A stretch of 64,000 bases of DNA. Source: Symbiodinium natans. Taxonomy: Eukaryota; Sar; Dinophyceae; Suessiales; Symbiodiniaceae. The stretch is from the NCBI GenBank assembly GCA_905221605.1, contig CAJNDS010002398.1, positions 84,501 to 148,500 of the forward strand, given 5' to 3'. Both the position numbers and the translations under genes were made by a program. The notes under the pieces were generated by a model, which did no database searches, had not been told where the DNA came from, and saw nothing but the letters and a program-made list of their open reading frames with translations. Positions 44,901-54,770 of the stretch are shown in pieces; the first letter of the stretch is position 1; the number at the start of each line of letters is the position of its first letter.

Positions 44901-47900
44901 TTGCATGACTCCCTTTGGGCCATGGCGATCCAGTGATTCACATCAGGCCGAAGAGCATGAAGCACAGTTTAGCTGACATTCCCCCACATCCCGCTTGCGG
45001 GGGGGGGGGGCGGGGGGAGGTTGCTCGGGTGTTGTCTTTTGGTGGTGCTTGTTTCGAGTTGCCTATAACAGGACTCTGGTTTTGAAGCAACTCCGCACGA
45101 TTCCCCAAGCTGCCAAAACTCAAAGACCCTAAACCCCCCAAGGTACCCCCCAAAAACCCACCCAAACGCCGCAATCCCAAGCCCCTCGGCATTAAGGAGC
45201 GGATACCAAATGCTGCTTGAAGCAGGTGACCACACGGCCTGTTGGCGCAGCTCTTCGGCTTTCCCAGAGCCGATAGGCAGGCGACCTGACGTCGGTCGCC
45301 ACCTCAGGACAAAAACCTCCGAAAATGAAGGGAACGGAGGGGTTTCCGCCCATTTTTTTTTGGGGGGGGGGGGGGGGGGGGGGGGGTCCGATAGTTATTG
45401 GAGGGGGTAGGGCTTTTTGGGGTTTTCTTAAGGCTATTTTGGAGCCTTTTAGGGCTTTTAGGGCGCCGGGTGCATGCCTCGCCTTGCTGATGGGGTTTTG
45501 GGCGAGCGTTCCACCCCACGGTTTATGAAGCTTGCCACTCGCCCACAGGCTTGTGAAACCCATAAGCGCCCGAGGCTCTAAACTCCCCATAAGCCCTAAG
45601 CTGAACCGCGTCTGAGGATGGAGCTGTTGCAGAACGCGTTCCTTCACCTGCATCGGTTTAGGGAACATGACAGATTACGAAAGGATCTGGAGAAAAATGG
45701 GAGCAACTGAAGTTGTCAGACGCCTCTGCTTGTGCAGCTGTCTTTGCGCAGCTTAGTGTTGTCCTTTCATAGGTTGATCTGCACACGACCCCCACAGCTT
45801 GCCGCCCGCAAAGCTGGTGGGGAAAGCTCATTGTTTGTAGAGGAACAGTCGAGGCGGCTGACTTCTCCAAACCTCGACAGCATTTCTGCTGAAGCCGGAG
45901 GTTCTTAAGCGCAAGTCCAGCAGCGCATGAGCTTCTAATCCAAACTCTGTACGTCAAAGCGTGAGTTTTTGGAGTGCGATCTGAAGGTCTTTGCCTTCCG
46001 TACACGCCATGCTCAGCGCAGGGCCGCTTTGCTAGTTTTGCATACGGTGACCAAGGCCATACACAAGGACGACCACTCAACACACCCACACCCACCCATA
46101 TCCACCCGTCTCAGTGCCATTCAAGGCTATCCACAACGCAACATTCCAGCACTGAACCCCATGCGGACAACATGGAAAACAAAGGGAAGGACGAGGACCA
46201 GAAGTCGCCCCAGGCAGAGTGAGAGCATCACACCCCGAACTCCCCAAACTCTCTTTTGCCCCATCGTCAATGGCGCGAAAAGTCTGCTGAGCCCTACCAG
46301 GACCAGCATGCATCGCACAGAACACCTAGCAAAAGTATGTTGTCCAAGCACATCTGACATTCCATTCCGCTTAGCGTGCGTCGACTCACGCTGCAGCAAG
46401 GGGGCTGAGATGGTCAGGGGCCCAATGGTTGCAGTTTTGGCTTTCCTCGACGGCATCTTCTTGGGGCCCATCTCATTTACGACCCGCTCACACCTCGAGG
46501 CCCAGAGTGCCACAGAGGCCCTCCAACTCCTCCATGGACTCCTGGCTCTGGGACACTGAGTTCACTTTACAACTCTTAGAGTCTTAGGGTCTGAGGGCCT
46601 TCGGGGCGCCGCAGGACCAGAGATGCGCTTTTGATCACAGAGGTTTTCTTGTGGCCTTCTGAGGATGTCGAGGCCTCCGAAAACCTCAACAGACCCCCTA
46701 AAAAACCCCCGAGAGAAACTGGGAGTCGAGCGACTCTCCTTGGGACTGGGGTCAGCCTTTAGGGTGCCGGGGTTCCGTGCAGAAAAACTCCGAGGCTTTC
46801 TGTGGAGAACTTCAAAAGTTTTGGAGACCTTGAGTCGTGCCTCTGGCGAGAAGGAAGGGCCGAATGCCGAGCTGGCCCGCTTCTTGGGGCCCGGATCCCA
46901 GCCTCAGCTCGGAGGGCTTCGTACTACAGGGGGGCTGTTCTACACTCGGCTTTGCGGGGTTGTAGAGTTGTAGGGATACGAACTCGGGATATAGAGCCAC
47001 CTGCGGTCCTCATGATTGTCTCGACATGCCATGAGCTTCTTCGCGGTATGAGCCCCCCGGCCCACGATGACTGCCTGCATCGACGAGGGCGAGCCACACA
47101 CAGTCGTGATGTTCTGTCTTCAGGCCTGGTGCCTAATGTACGCAGCTGGCCTAGCGCCTAGCATGTGCCACGGCGCCTTGCCAGCCAGTTCCCGGCCGAG
47201 TGCATCAAACTCCTGTCCGCGGCCACTTCGGAAGACGGGGAGCGGACGGCAAGCACTCAAGAGCCTCCATGTACTCGCCATTGCCCTGCGGGCCCTGCGC
47301 GCAGAGTCCCAACGGTCGCAGTAACCTGCTCCTTGCAAATCAAAACAGGGACCGATGCAGGTGCTCATGTTCGCACTGCTGGATTCCAGCAGAATGGTAC
47401 TCTATACCTTACCACAGCAACCTCTGTTAAAATGTGGTCCGATGCAGAATGGCTTAGCCTGTCGTTACCCTCACTACCCTTTGCTGCAAGAAGGGGAGAG
47501 CTAACAGCATGCTGCGAGGAGAAAACCACTTGGAACGAAAATCGGAACGAAAATCGGGAAACCAGAACACATTTGGGGCATCCAGCTTGTGAAGCGCCAG
47601 GTGTTCAATCTTGGGAGTCCTAGGCAAAAATGCAGGTGCAACTAGTACGTGAGTTGTTGCTTCTTCTGGCCTCCCCAATGCAGATGTCCCTCCTAGCGGC
47701 ATCTACTCAACTCATGAGCACGTTTCAGGCCTGCATTTTCAAGTACCAGACCTCAAGTCCTGGGTAAACTCTGTGAGCGGTGGCTTTCACTTTGTACTTG
47801 GGCTGATGGATGCCACGCATTGTTGGCTCTGATCTCGAGGTTGAGAACGAACGACACTGCCCTAATTTTCGCATGACCGTGTTCTTGCCTTTTTCTTCGT

Positions 47901-47979
47901 GTAGTTACTCCTGCATGATTCTCTGTGGGGGCGGGCATTTCAGGGATACTCTGCGGGCTTCTCTGCGCATGTGGGAACA

Positions 47980-48390
47980 GGAGAGGTGGTGAAAACCCGT
48001 CGGCAATGCATCGATAGGGGTTGCACTCTGCGCCTCGACTGCCGTCTCCAAAGTGCGACAGCTGCAACACTTGCCGCCGCCAGAGCATGCCGCTGGCCTT
48101 CGAGTGGAATTGCTGCTCCCACATGATCACTTGAGCTTGACGACAGTTGACTTTCCGCGCTACGGAAACAAACTCTGACTCGGTCCCACCTTGATACCAG
48201 GTGCTCACCGTGGGCGTAGGGCCCTGCACCACCCAAGTTCTAAACCCCTGCGAGAAGAGGAGCAGCCCCACAAGTCCCGGTTTCAACCACAATGACCTCT
48301 CAAGAGCCCACCTCTTTACCACCAAGCGACGGCCTGATGAGGAGAATGGGCGCCTGCAGAAGCGCAACGATTGGATCGGACAAAACAAAA
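47980..48390 (-). CDS. exon-like stretch, unknown protein
   Basis: A long open frame whose middle part looks like protein (VQGPTPTVSTWYQGG, CRQAQVIMWEQQFHSKASG, QLSHFGDGSRGAECNPYRC). No domain is recognised and the ends are unclear. Confidence 0.25.
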
Positions 48391-49420
48391 ACTGACGTCG
48401 GCTTGGGGTTTAGGGAGTGGGTTTGGGCCGAGTTAGGGGCTATGTTCTTTAGCAGGTTGGATGGCTGTCGCTTCTCACTTGGTCCCAGGCTGGCCAGCAT
48501 TGGCCCGCAAACTCAGAATTCTTAACAAGAGGATTAATCAATGTTTGCGAAGATTTGGATCGGAGACCAATGCCTATACTATACGAGAACAGAAGTTGGA
48601 GCAAGCCGCCACGCTCAACAGGTTTGATTTTCGCTGGAATACACGAATGAATAGGCTTTCTTACAGGCAAGCTATTCTCATTGAGACCCATTTGCAGAGT
48701 TCTCAAAGGGGGATTTAAGAATCACTCGTCTCGTATCAACACAACTAACATGCCTGCAGGGTCAATCCGGAACAGTAACAATGACCATTGCCGAGCAGGG
48801 TCTAAAGAAACTCAGCCCGAATGACAAGAAGAACGATATATTCCAATGGCTTAGAGTTTAGGGCTTAGGCTTAGGAATCGGAGCGTTACAGCTGGCTAGC
48901 CTCATCAGAACTGCCCCGCCAAGCCCGCGCAGCTCCATGGCAAGCAGGGCTCGGAAACATGCCGAGGGGGGATGTCGGGCATCCTTCCTGGGTCTGGTTG
49001 AGTAGTCCGGCTTCGAAAAGGCAACTTTCCGGCTCACCTTGGCATCGGGATGCTTTTGACTTGTGAGACCATGCTGCTGAGATTCAAGAAAGGCTCAAGG
49101 TGCAGTCCCAGCTCCATGAAACGAGCGCTGTTCAGGGCTGAAACCAGGCTACTGCAGGACCTCTTGGCCGACACGCGGTTTCGCCCTTTTTCGACCTGCG
49201 AGGGCACTGGGTGCCCAGCCTGGGGGCCTTCCTTGCATTAACCTTCATCCTAGGCAGCCTGTGTTCCCGATGCATTTTGGCAACATCTGTTCTTGCAGCT
49301 CCGGCATGGCACGTGCAAAAACAACAACCACGCTGAACTGATCAAGTCCTGGAGGGGAACACAGGAGCAACACAGGACGGCCTGAGCTTCAGAGCTGCAA
49401 CTTTGGCAGCGACGAGGTTT

Positions 49421-49448
49421 GGGGGGGGGGGGGGGGGGGGGGGGGGGG
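49421..49448 (+). repeat. 28-base G run
   Basis: Uninterrupted poly-G, a likely polymerase-slippage product and possible quadruplex former. Confidence 0.95.
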
Positions 49449-49628
49449 TAGACCGACAGGTGCACAGAACGATGTGAGGGGTCATGCTAAGCATTTGCTG
49501 TACTCAGGCTTCGATGGAGCGTGGCTGTGTAGGCATTGATGGCCTGACACAACCCTGCAACAGTCAGACTGTTTCTTTCCAGGCTTTGCGCGGGAATCCG
49601 GGCCACAAACGGCGCTGGCACTTCCTGC

Positions 49629-49746
49629 CTGCACAACCTCGTCATCAGCCTGCTCTCGCTTCATGACCTTGCATAGCTCGAAATGCCCTTGCTGAAGGAA
49701 GGCTTTCCAGGTCACATCTTTCTCCACCCCATCCCCAAACAATAAC
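49629..49746 (-). CDS. internal exon, unknown protein
   Basis: A good acceptor (GCTTGTTTACAG) opens 118 bases, phase 2 to phase 0, ending GTGCAG|GCAGG, a GC donor like those in the kinase gene. The product has the pieces LLFGDGVEKDVTWKAFL and CKVMKREQADDEVVQ. No domain is recognised. Confidence 0.4.
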
Positions 49747-50362
49747 CTGTAAACAAGCCTACCCGTAAGTGGGGGGGGGGAAGGTGGGCGGGCACGGGGG
49801 AAGGAGGGCACGCCTCTTCGGCCAAGCCGGCCCTCAAAGCCGCCAGGCGTTGGAGAACCGAAGCCTGGCTTTGCGGGTGTTGTTTTGGGGTTTAGGGCTA
49901 AGGTCTCAGGATCTTCTGGCTGAGTTGGGGGTGAATGCACTAGAGGGATGTGGGGGAGGGGAAGCTGTGTTGATTCATGCGGACATGCTTTGTTGTTGCG
50001 CCTGAAAAAGCCATTCCTTGTGACCAATCCGTTAGTGGAGCAGAAGTGCCGATCAAGGGCATCTCACACTGGGCTGAGCTCAACTCCTTGGGACTCTCTC
50101 CAAACCCGAGTCTAGACCCCACAGATTTCGTTGCAGGCCCACCCTCTTCTGTCCGATCTCTGCATCCTCCTGCGTGGTTACAAACCTCGACCAAGTCAGT
50201 ACCGCGGGCGGCGCACATTGAATGTTGGCGCCCTCTCTCAGCATCCGAACGCATCCGAGCGCAGCGCTGATCAATGAGCTCTTGCAAGGCCTGGGAATCG
50301 GTCCCCCACATCAGATTGGCTTGAAGGGGGGGCCTTCAGGGTTTATGTACGCTTTCTACAGA

Positions 50363-50510
50363 TACATGTATATATATATATATACATACATACATATATA
50401 TTTTTATTTATATATATTCAGATTTACATACATATATACATATATACATATATACATATATACATATATACATATATACATATATACATATATACATATA
50501 TACATATATT
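50363..50510 (+). repeat. CATATATA microsatellite
   Basis: AT repeats followed by about ten copies of the octamer CATATATA. It lies about 110 bases upstream of the spliced-leader relic and the retroelement. Confidence 0.95.
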
Positions 50511-50618
50511 GTGAGCTGACATGAGTGCATATGCATCTTCTGCTCTGTGATGCATTAGGACTCGGCAGACCACCTTGTAGTTTTCCTTTGCATGTAGAGT
50601 TTTGCAATTCGAATCAAT

Positions 50619-50637
50619 GCCAATATTTTGGCTCAAG
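50619..50637 (+). other. partial dinoflagellate spliced-leader relic
   Basis: ATTTTGGCTCAAG (50625-50637) equals the last 13 bases of the dinoflagellate spliced leader (CCGTAGCCATTTTGGCTCAAG), and the preceding GCC fits with a two-base insertion. It is on the same strand as the Gag gene that starts 365 bases downstream, and so could mark the 5' end of a trans-spliced, reverse-transcribed transcript. A 13-base match by chance in 64 kb is unlikely but not excluded. Confidence 0.55.
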
Positions 50638-50921
50638 TACCGAGCTTGTGCCTTTGAGCACGGTAGTGTCGTACAGTAGCTCTTAGGTTGCTGTGCGGTC
50701 CGACCGGACGCACTCAGGCGTAGCTGCACAAGTGCTTGAACTCGCGAAGTCGTAAAACAGCGTGACCGGGCTGTGATTGCATTGGCTTAGTGCAAGTCCA
50801 GTGCTGGTCGACTTCACAATTGGGGGCTGTTCTGGGAACGTACAGCTCTTGTGCCTACGGCCCGAGTGGGCAAGCATTGCTTTGCTTGTCTGTCGCGGTC
50901 CGTGACCTGGACGCGTGGACT

Positions 50922-51001
50922 GTGTGCCACGCTTGCGGCCTGTTAACCAAGGCGCGGCGCTTCGTGTGCCACGCCTGCGGCCTGCTAACCAAGGCGCGGC
51001 G
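50922..51001 (+). repeat. 38-bp tandem duplication at the Gag start
   Basis: A 38-bp unit starting GTGTGCCACGC occurs at 50922-50959 and 50964-51001 (period 42, two mismatches). The period keeps the Gag frame, duplicating VPRLRPxNQGAA if translation began at the upstream ATG (50915). Confidence 0.85.
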
Positions 51002-53665
51002 ATGTCCGCAGAGGTTGCAGGTCAGGCCGAGGGCGTCACCCTCCTCGAAGCGATCGAGGGTGGAGACGTTCCCTATCCCGAGCGGATGAGCTACGTCGCT
51101 TGGCTTAAGTGGCGTAGGGAGACTGGCAGCCGTCCGTTGTCCAAGCGGGATGGGGTCAGCACTACGCCAGAGCAAGAGGCGGCTCTCTGGCGGAAAGTCA
51201 TGAAGTTCCTCCATGACGCCGAAGACGAGGACGAGGATGAGGAGGAAGAAGAAGAGGACTCCGAGCTAGTCCCTGAGGCCTCGGGCGCTGGAGGCGACAG
51301 TCCGCCGCGGGTGGACGTCAGCGCCGCGGCTAGGGAGCTGGCCATGGTCCCTACCGGTGCTGCCTATGTCCCTGCTACGGCACCAGGGTCCCGCCCGGCG
51401 GGACCGTCCGGTCCGCCGTCGACAGCAGGTTCAGTGCCAGGCACCGCAGAGGGCTTGCAGGCGGAGCTGCGCGCGATTTTCCGTCCAGACCAAGAACCGG
51501 TCGCGGACTACTTGACGCGCGTTTCGCGGATTGTCCTCGCGCTGAAAGCGCATGGAGTCACGGTGAGCTCCCGTGACCTTGACGCCTTAAGCACCAAAGC
51601 CACCCTCCTTGCGGATGAGTTCTCCAAGATAGGCGGGGACTGGCATCCGACAAAGATGGTCCGTCGGCTGCGGACCAGATTCTCGGTCGCGGCTTTGCGC
51701 GGTGGCGAGGACCCCGAAGACGCAGAGGAGATTCAGCGCGAAATCCAATGCATCGGGGAGCTTATCCTCGCGTTAGGGGGAAAAGAAAGCTCGAGCCAAG
51801 AGAAGGTTTGGAGCTCCCCGTCCGATGTGCCAGTTGAAGCCGTGGGGCCGCGTTCCCCAGGGCTCCCACAGCCTGCGACTGCAAGTGGGTTGGGGGTAGG
51901 TTTGGACCGTGAAGGTTTGCACACTGCCGAGGTTGCAGGTGGTCCTTCCGCGGCCCGTGACCTGGGCGCGACGGACGGCGATTCCCCTTTGCGCGCGAAG
52001 CTTGCGGCGCTGGAGATGGAGATAGAAGCCCTGAAGCGAGGTTCAGACGGCGGAGGTTCGCAGACCGGGTCCCAAAACCCGGCGGGCGATTTCGCCGCCG
52101 CACTCGCCGCCCAAACTGAAGCGCTGAAAGAAGCGTTAGCGCAGAGGGGCGGGCAAAGCTCCATAACGACGGTCAAAACTGACCTCACGTGGCCGACGCT
52201 GACCGACGACAAGTCGGACGCGCGAGACGTTGTCCTGTTCTACGAGGAGTTCGAGGACGTCTGCGCGCTGGCCAACAACTGTCGCGGTATGAGTGCGCGC
52301 GAGAAGCTGCTAGCGCTACGTGGGCGCTGCCGCGGCTCGCGCATGAAGACGTACACGAACGCCTACCGCGCAGCGTGGAAGTCGGGAGAGGTTCTCTCCG
52401 ACCCACAGGCGGTGTACGACCGCATCAAGAACAAGCACTTGATGTTCGGGGAATCGCGGGAGGAAAGAGAAGTCCGCGTGGATGGTGAGCATGCCTCCCT
52501 CGCTAAGGGCAAGCTCACAGGCCACCAATTCGAGCCTTTGTTTGAGGCATCGATCGCGGACCTTGAGGCGGTGGGTCTTGGGAAGACCCCACGAGAGTTG
52601 TATCTCTCGTACCTCCGCAAGATGCCCCCGTATCTCCGAAAGGAGATACGTAACGACAAGCGGTTGTGGCCCGGCGATCCCAAGGATGGCGGGCTGAGAG
52701 GGCCGCAGACTTGGGAGGAGAGCCACAAGGTCGTCTTGGAGTACGAACAGAGGGAAGCAGCTCACCGGGCTGTTTCCCACTCTGTGTACTCCACGACCGG
52801 CTCTCCGAGCGCGGACCCGTCGGTCGCGCTAGCTGAGGCTCAGAAGGAGATTAAGAGCCTCAAGGCCGCCGCCAAGGCTGCTGCGAAAGGAGCAGCTGCC
52901 GCGGCCAAAGCTGGCGCGGATCAGACGTTTGCCGCTGCGTCGAAGGGAGCTGGCAAAGGAGCGGACAAGAAGATCTGCTTCCACTTTCGCGACCACGGGA
53001 ATTGCCCGAAAGGGGATGCCTGCCCGTACAGCCACGACAAGGAGCTTCGCAGAAAAGCTCTCGCGGCCAAGAAGGGTGACCAAACCTTTGCCACGGCGAA
53101 AGGCAAGGGCAAAGGGAAGGGAGGTGGCAAGGCAAAGGCCAACGCAAAGCCTAAGGCTGCGGCCAAAGGCGCGGCAAAGCCACCAGGCACTGTTTGCCCC
53201 TTTTTCTCCAAGAATGGGTCGTGCAAGAAAGGAGCCAGCTGCGACATGGTCCACAACCTGACGACCTCAGGAGGGACGCCGGCCCTGCCTGCCAACTGGG
53301 CCCCGCCCTCCGGTGCTTCCATGTCTAACCCCTTCGCCGCGTTCAGTGTCCAGATAGGCAGCTCAGGCGTCCAGGCAGGCGTCTCAGGAGTCGCAGGACG
53401 CGCCGCGGTGCAGCATGCTCGACGGATGCGCCGGCGCAAACCACGTGACAGAGGAACTCGTGGTGGGCATGATGAACCGGGCTGCAGAGCTGGGGATCGG
53501 CACCGAAGATCCCGGCTTCCCGGTCGTGAGACTCGAAAAGTGGGTCCACCCCGAATACGTGCATGGCATTGCTTCGGGAGCCCCCGTTCCTCTGAAGGGG
53601 GCAGCAGTCTTGCGCGTCACGCTGCTGGAAGGCAGGACGGCGGACGACTGTCGCCCCAACACTGA
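51002..53665 (+). CDS. gag: retroelement Gag with two CCCH zinc fingers
   Basis: I take the ATG at 51002 (MSAEVAGQAEG), because the upstream ATG at 50915 lies in a tandem duplication. An acidic run (EDEDEDEEEEEEDSE) lies near residue 80 and proline/serine-rich linkers follow. Residues about 390-590 are a helical Gag-type region (VLFYEEFEDVCALANNC, LSYLRKMPPYLRKEIRND). Alanine/lysine-rich stretches separate two zinc fingers of type C-x8-C-x5-C-x3-H: CFHFRDHGNCPKGDACPYSH at 52976 and CPFFSKNGSCKKGASCDMVH at 53195. CCCH fingers bind RNA; here they probably replace the CCHC knuckles usual in Gag (inference). After about 53400 the coding signal moves to the next frame, so the last 80 codons are probably not native. 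The protease frame overlaps from 53358. Confidence 0.8.
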   Translation: MSAEVAGQAEGVTLLEAIEGGDVPYPERMSYVAWLKWRRETGSRPLSKRDGVSTTPEQEAALWRKVMKFLHDAEDEDEDEEEEEEDSELVPEASGAGGDSPPRVDVSAAARELAMVPTGAAYVPATAPGSRPAGPSGPPSTAGSVPGTAEGLQAELRAIFRPDQEPVADYLTRVSRIVLALKAHGVTVSSRDLDALSTKATLLADEFSKIGGDWHPTKMVRRLRTRFSVAALRGGEDPEDAEEIQREIQCIGELILALGGKESSSQEKVWSSPSDVPVEAVGPRSPGLPQPATASGLGVGLDREGLHTAEVAGGPSAARDLGATDGDSPLRAKLAALEMEIEALKRGSDGGGSQTGSQNPAGDFAAALAAQTEALKEALAQRGGQSSITTVKTDLTWPTLTDDKSDARDVVLFYEEFEDVCALANNCRGMSAREKLLALRGRCRGSRMKTYTNAYRAAWKSGEVLSDPQAVYDRIKNKHLMFGESREEREVRVDGEHASLAKGKLTGHQFEPLFEASIADLEAVGLGKTPRELYLSYLRKMPPYLRKEIRNDKRLWPGDPKDGGLRGPQTWEESHKVVLEYEQREAAHRAVSHSVYSTTGSPSADPSVALAEAQKEIKSLKAAAKAAAKGAAAAAKAGADQTFAAASKGAGKGADKKICFHFRDHGNCPKGDACPYSHDKELRRKALAAKKGDQTFATAKGKGKGKGGGKAKANAKPKAAAKGAAKPPGTVCPFFSKNGSCKKGASCDMVHNLTTSGGTPALPANWAPPSGASMSNPFAAFSVQIGSSGVQAGVSGVAGRAAVQHARRMRRRKPRDRGTRGGHDEPGCRAGDRHRRSRLPGRETRKVGPPRIRAWHCFGSPRSSEGGSSLARHAAGRQDGGRLSPQH

Positions 53666-54113
53666 AATTTTCGTGCGATGCAAAATCGCAGCCAGGGGAA
53701 CGTCCGATTGGCACGGACTGATCCTCGGCGGCAGAGCGTTGGACTGCGCCGGAAGGATGGGCCTGGGTTTCAGGCCGGGTCCCGACTTTCACGTCCTCGA
53801 CACGCTGGGAATCAGGATGCCCAGATGTGAGGATCACAGCAAGACCCGGAAGGACAGGGCCTATGCCTTTGAAGCGCGGTTGTCGAGCCTGGACGACGCG
53901 TCATGCACCGAGCCTGGGGGCGGAAGTCGAGAGCTCCTCCGCTACGACGGAGAAGAGCCGCTCGAGCTCTCGCCAGGCGATGGGGTGCTGGTGCCGGTCG
54001 TGCGGGAGTCAGGAGTCTCCGCAGAGGGATCCCTGTCCGAGGTCGTGCTTCCGGTTGAGTGTGGGGTTGAGGCTGTGCCAGGCCTTTGCGGCCTGTGGTT
54101 GTGGCGCGGTTGA
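53358..54113 (+). CDS. retropepsin-like aspartic protease
   Basis: This frame is +1 relative to Gag and opens after a TAG at 53355. The presumed active site is LDGCAGANHV (Asp codon at 53421), followed about 100 residues later by LILGGRALD, which matches the hydrophobic-hydrophobic-G motif of retropepsins. The canonical D-S/T-G-A is replaced by D-G-C-A, so activity is uncertain. Retropepsins cut Gag and Pol polyproteins. Entry would need a +1 frameshift somewhere in 53358-53412, or a lost base. After the domain come a segment with LSPGDGVLVPVV and a stop at 54113, while the next coding segment lies in the following frame. Confidence 0.65.
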   Translation, partial: AAQASRQASQESQDAPRCSMLDGCAGANHVTEELVVGMMNRAAELGIGTEDPGFPVVRLEKWVHPEYVHGIASGAPVPLKGAAVLRVTLLEGRTADDCRPNTEIFVRCKIAARGTSDWHGLILGGRALDCAGRMGLGFRPGPDFHVLDTLGIRMPRCEDHSKTRKDRAYAFEARLSSLDDASCTEPGGGSRELLRYDGEEPLELSPGDGVLVPVVRESGVSAEGSLSEVVLPVECGVEAVPGLCGLWLWRG

Positions 54114-54770
54114 GACGGTGTTCGAGTCGGAGCCGTCTCCGCAGGCATGTGCGGATTGTGGGGTCGCCGTTGCCTCGGTTGACCACGACCCGTGCTTTGC
54201 TTGCGGGTCCGCGTCCAGGGCCGCCGCAAGAAGCTTCCAAGGTTGTTCCTCGTGTGCGCGGTCCTTTCGTACCGGCGCCAGGATCGGTGTGTTATCGGTC
54301 CTTGCTGCGGTGACTGTTCTCGCTTCGGTGTGGAGCGGGAGGGGCCCGGTTGGGCGTCCTGTTGAGGAGCCTGGAGTGCTTACTTGTTTGGACCACCTTC
54401 CAAGCGTCGACAGCTGGTGGGAGGCGCCAGGTGGTTACGCGTCTGTGTGGGGTAGGCGCCCTGCGCAGAAGGACCTTGGGACTCTGGCGGTCGAGAAGGC
54501 GCCTTACGAAACGTGCTTGCTTCAGCGCGTAGGTGAGGCGTGGCGTCTTTGGGACACGAGGGATTTGCGTGTGGCGGAAAGCGTTGCGTGCAGCGACGAA
54601 GTTCCCGTCACCGAACGCCTCGCGGTCTTTAGGACGCGCAAGGGGCCACGCTGGGCTGGTTGGCGTGAGGGATCAGCCACGGCTGGAAGAGGCGCAAGTG
54701 ACGCAGTGCGCCCAGCAGACGCGGTCGACACGGCGCTGCCCGAGCTATCATATCGTGGAGAGCTGGGATA
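54060..54770 (+). CDS. Cys-rich and transmembrane segment between protease and RNase H
   Basis: Within the 53827-54813 frame the protein-like part starts near 54060. It has CADCGVAVASVDHDPCFAC (C-x2-C-x11-C-x2-C) and then CSSC, a likely zinc ribbon. A hydrophobic helix follows (IGVLSVLAAVTVLASVW), and then a Trp/Cys-containing region up to ALPELSY. The coding signal leaves this frame near 54745-54760 and continues in the next one (YHIVESWDID). The frame is +1 to the protease frame. A membrane helix between protease and polymerase is not part of a standard Ty3/gypsy Pol; its role is unknown. Confidence 0.5.

Larger units (their letters stand above)
41923..49628. other. mostly non-genic; scattered exon-like pieces and G runs
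   Basis: Runs of G occur at about 42061-42073, 45001-45011 and 45362-45386 (25 bases). Minus 42310-42588 is protein-like in part (ICDFGLGNPRL, ACAEPDPHFTMPEPRSSF) and minus 46400-46500 contains EMGPKKMPSRKAKTATIG, but borders and families are not fixed. Diverged TTTAGGG/CCCTAAA words appear near 44190, 45400-45600 and 48840. I see no other gene I can support. Confidence 0.4.
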
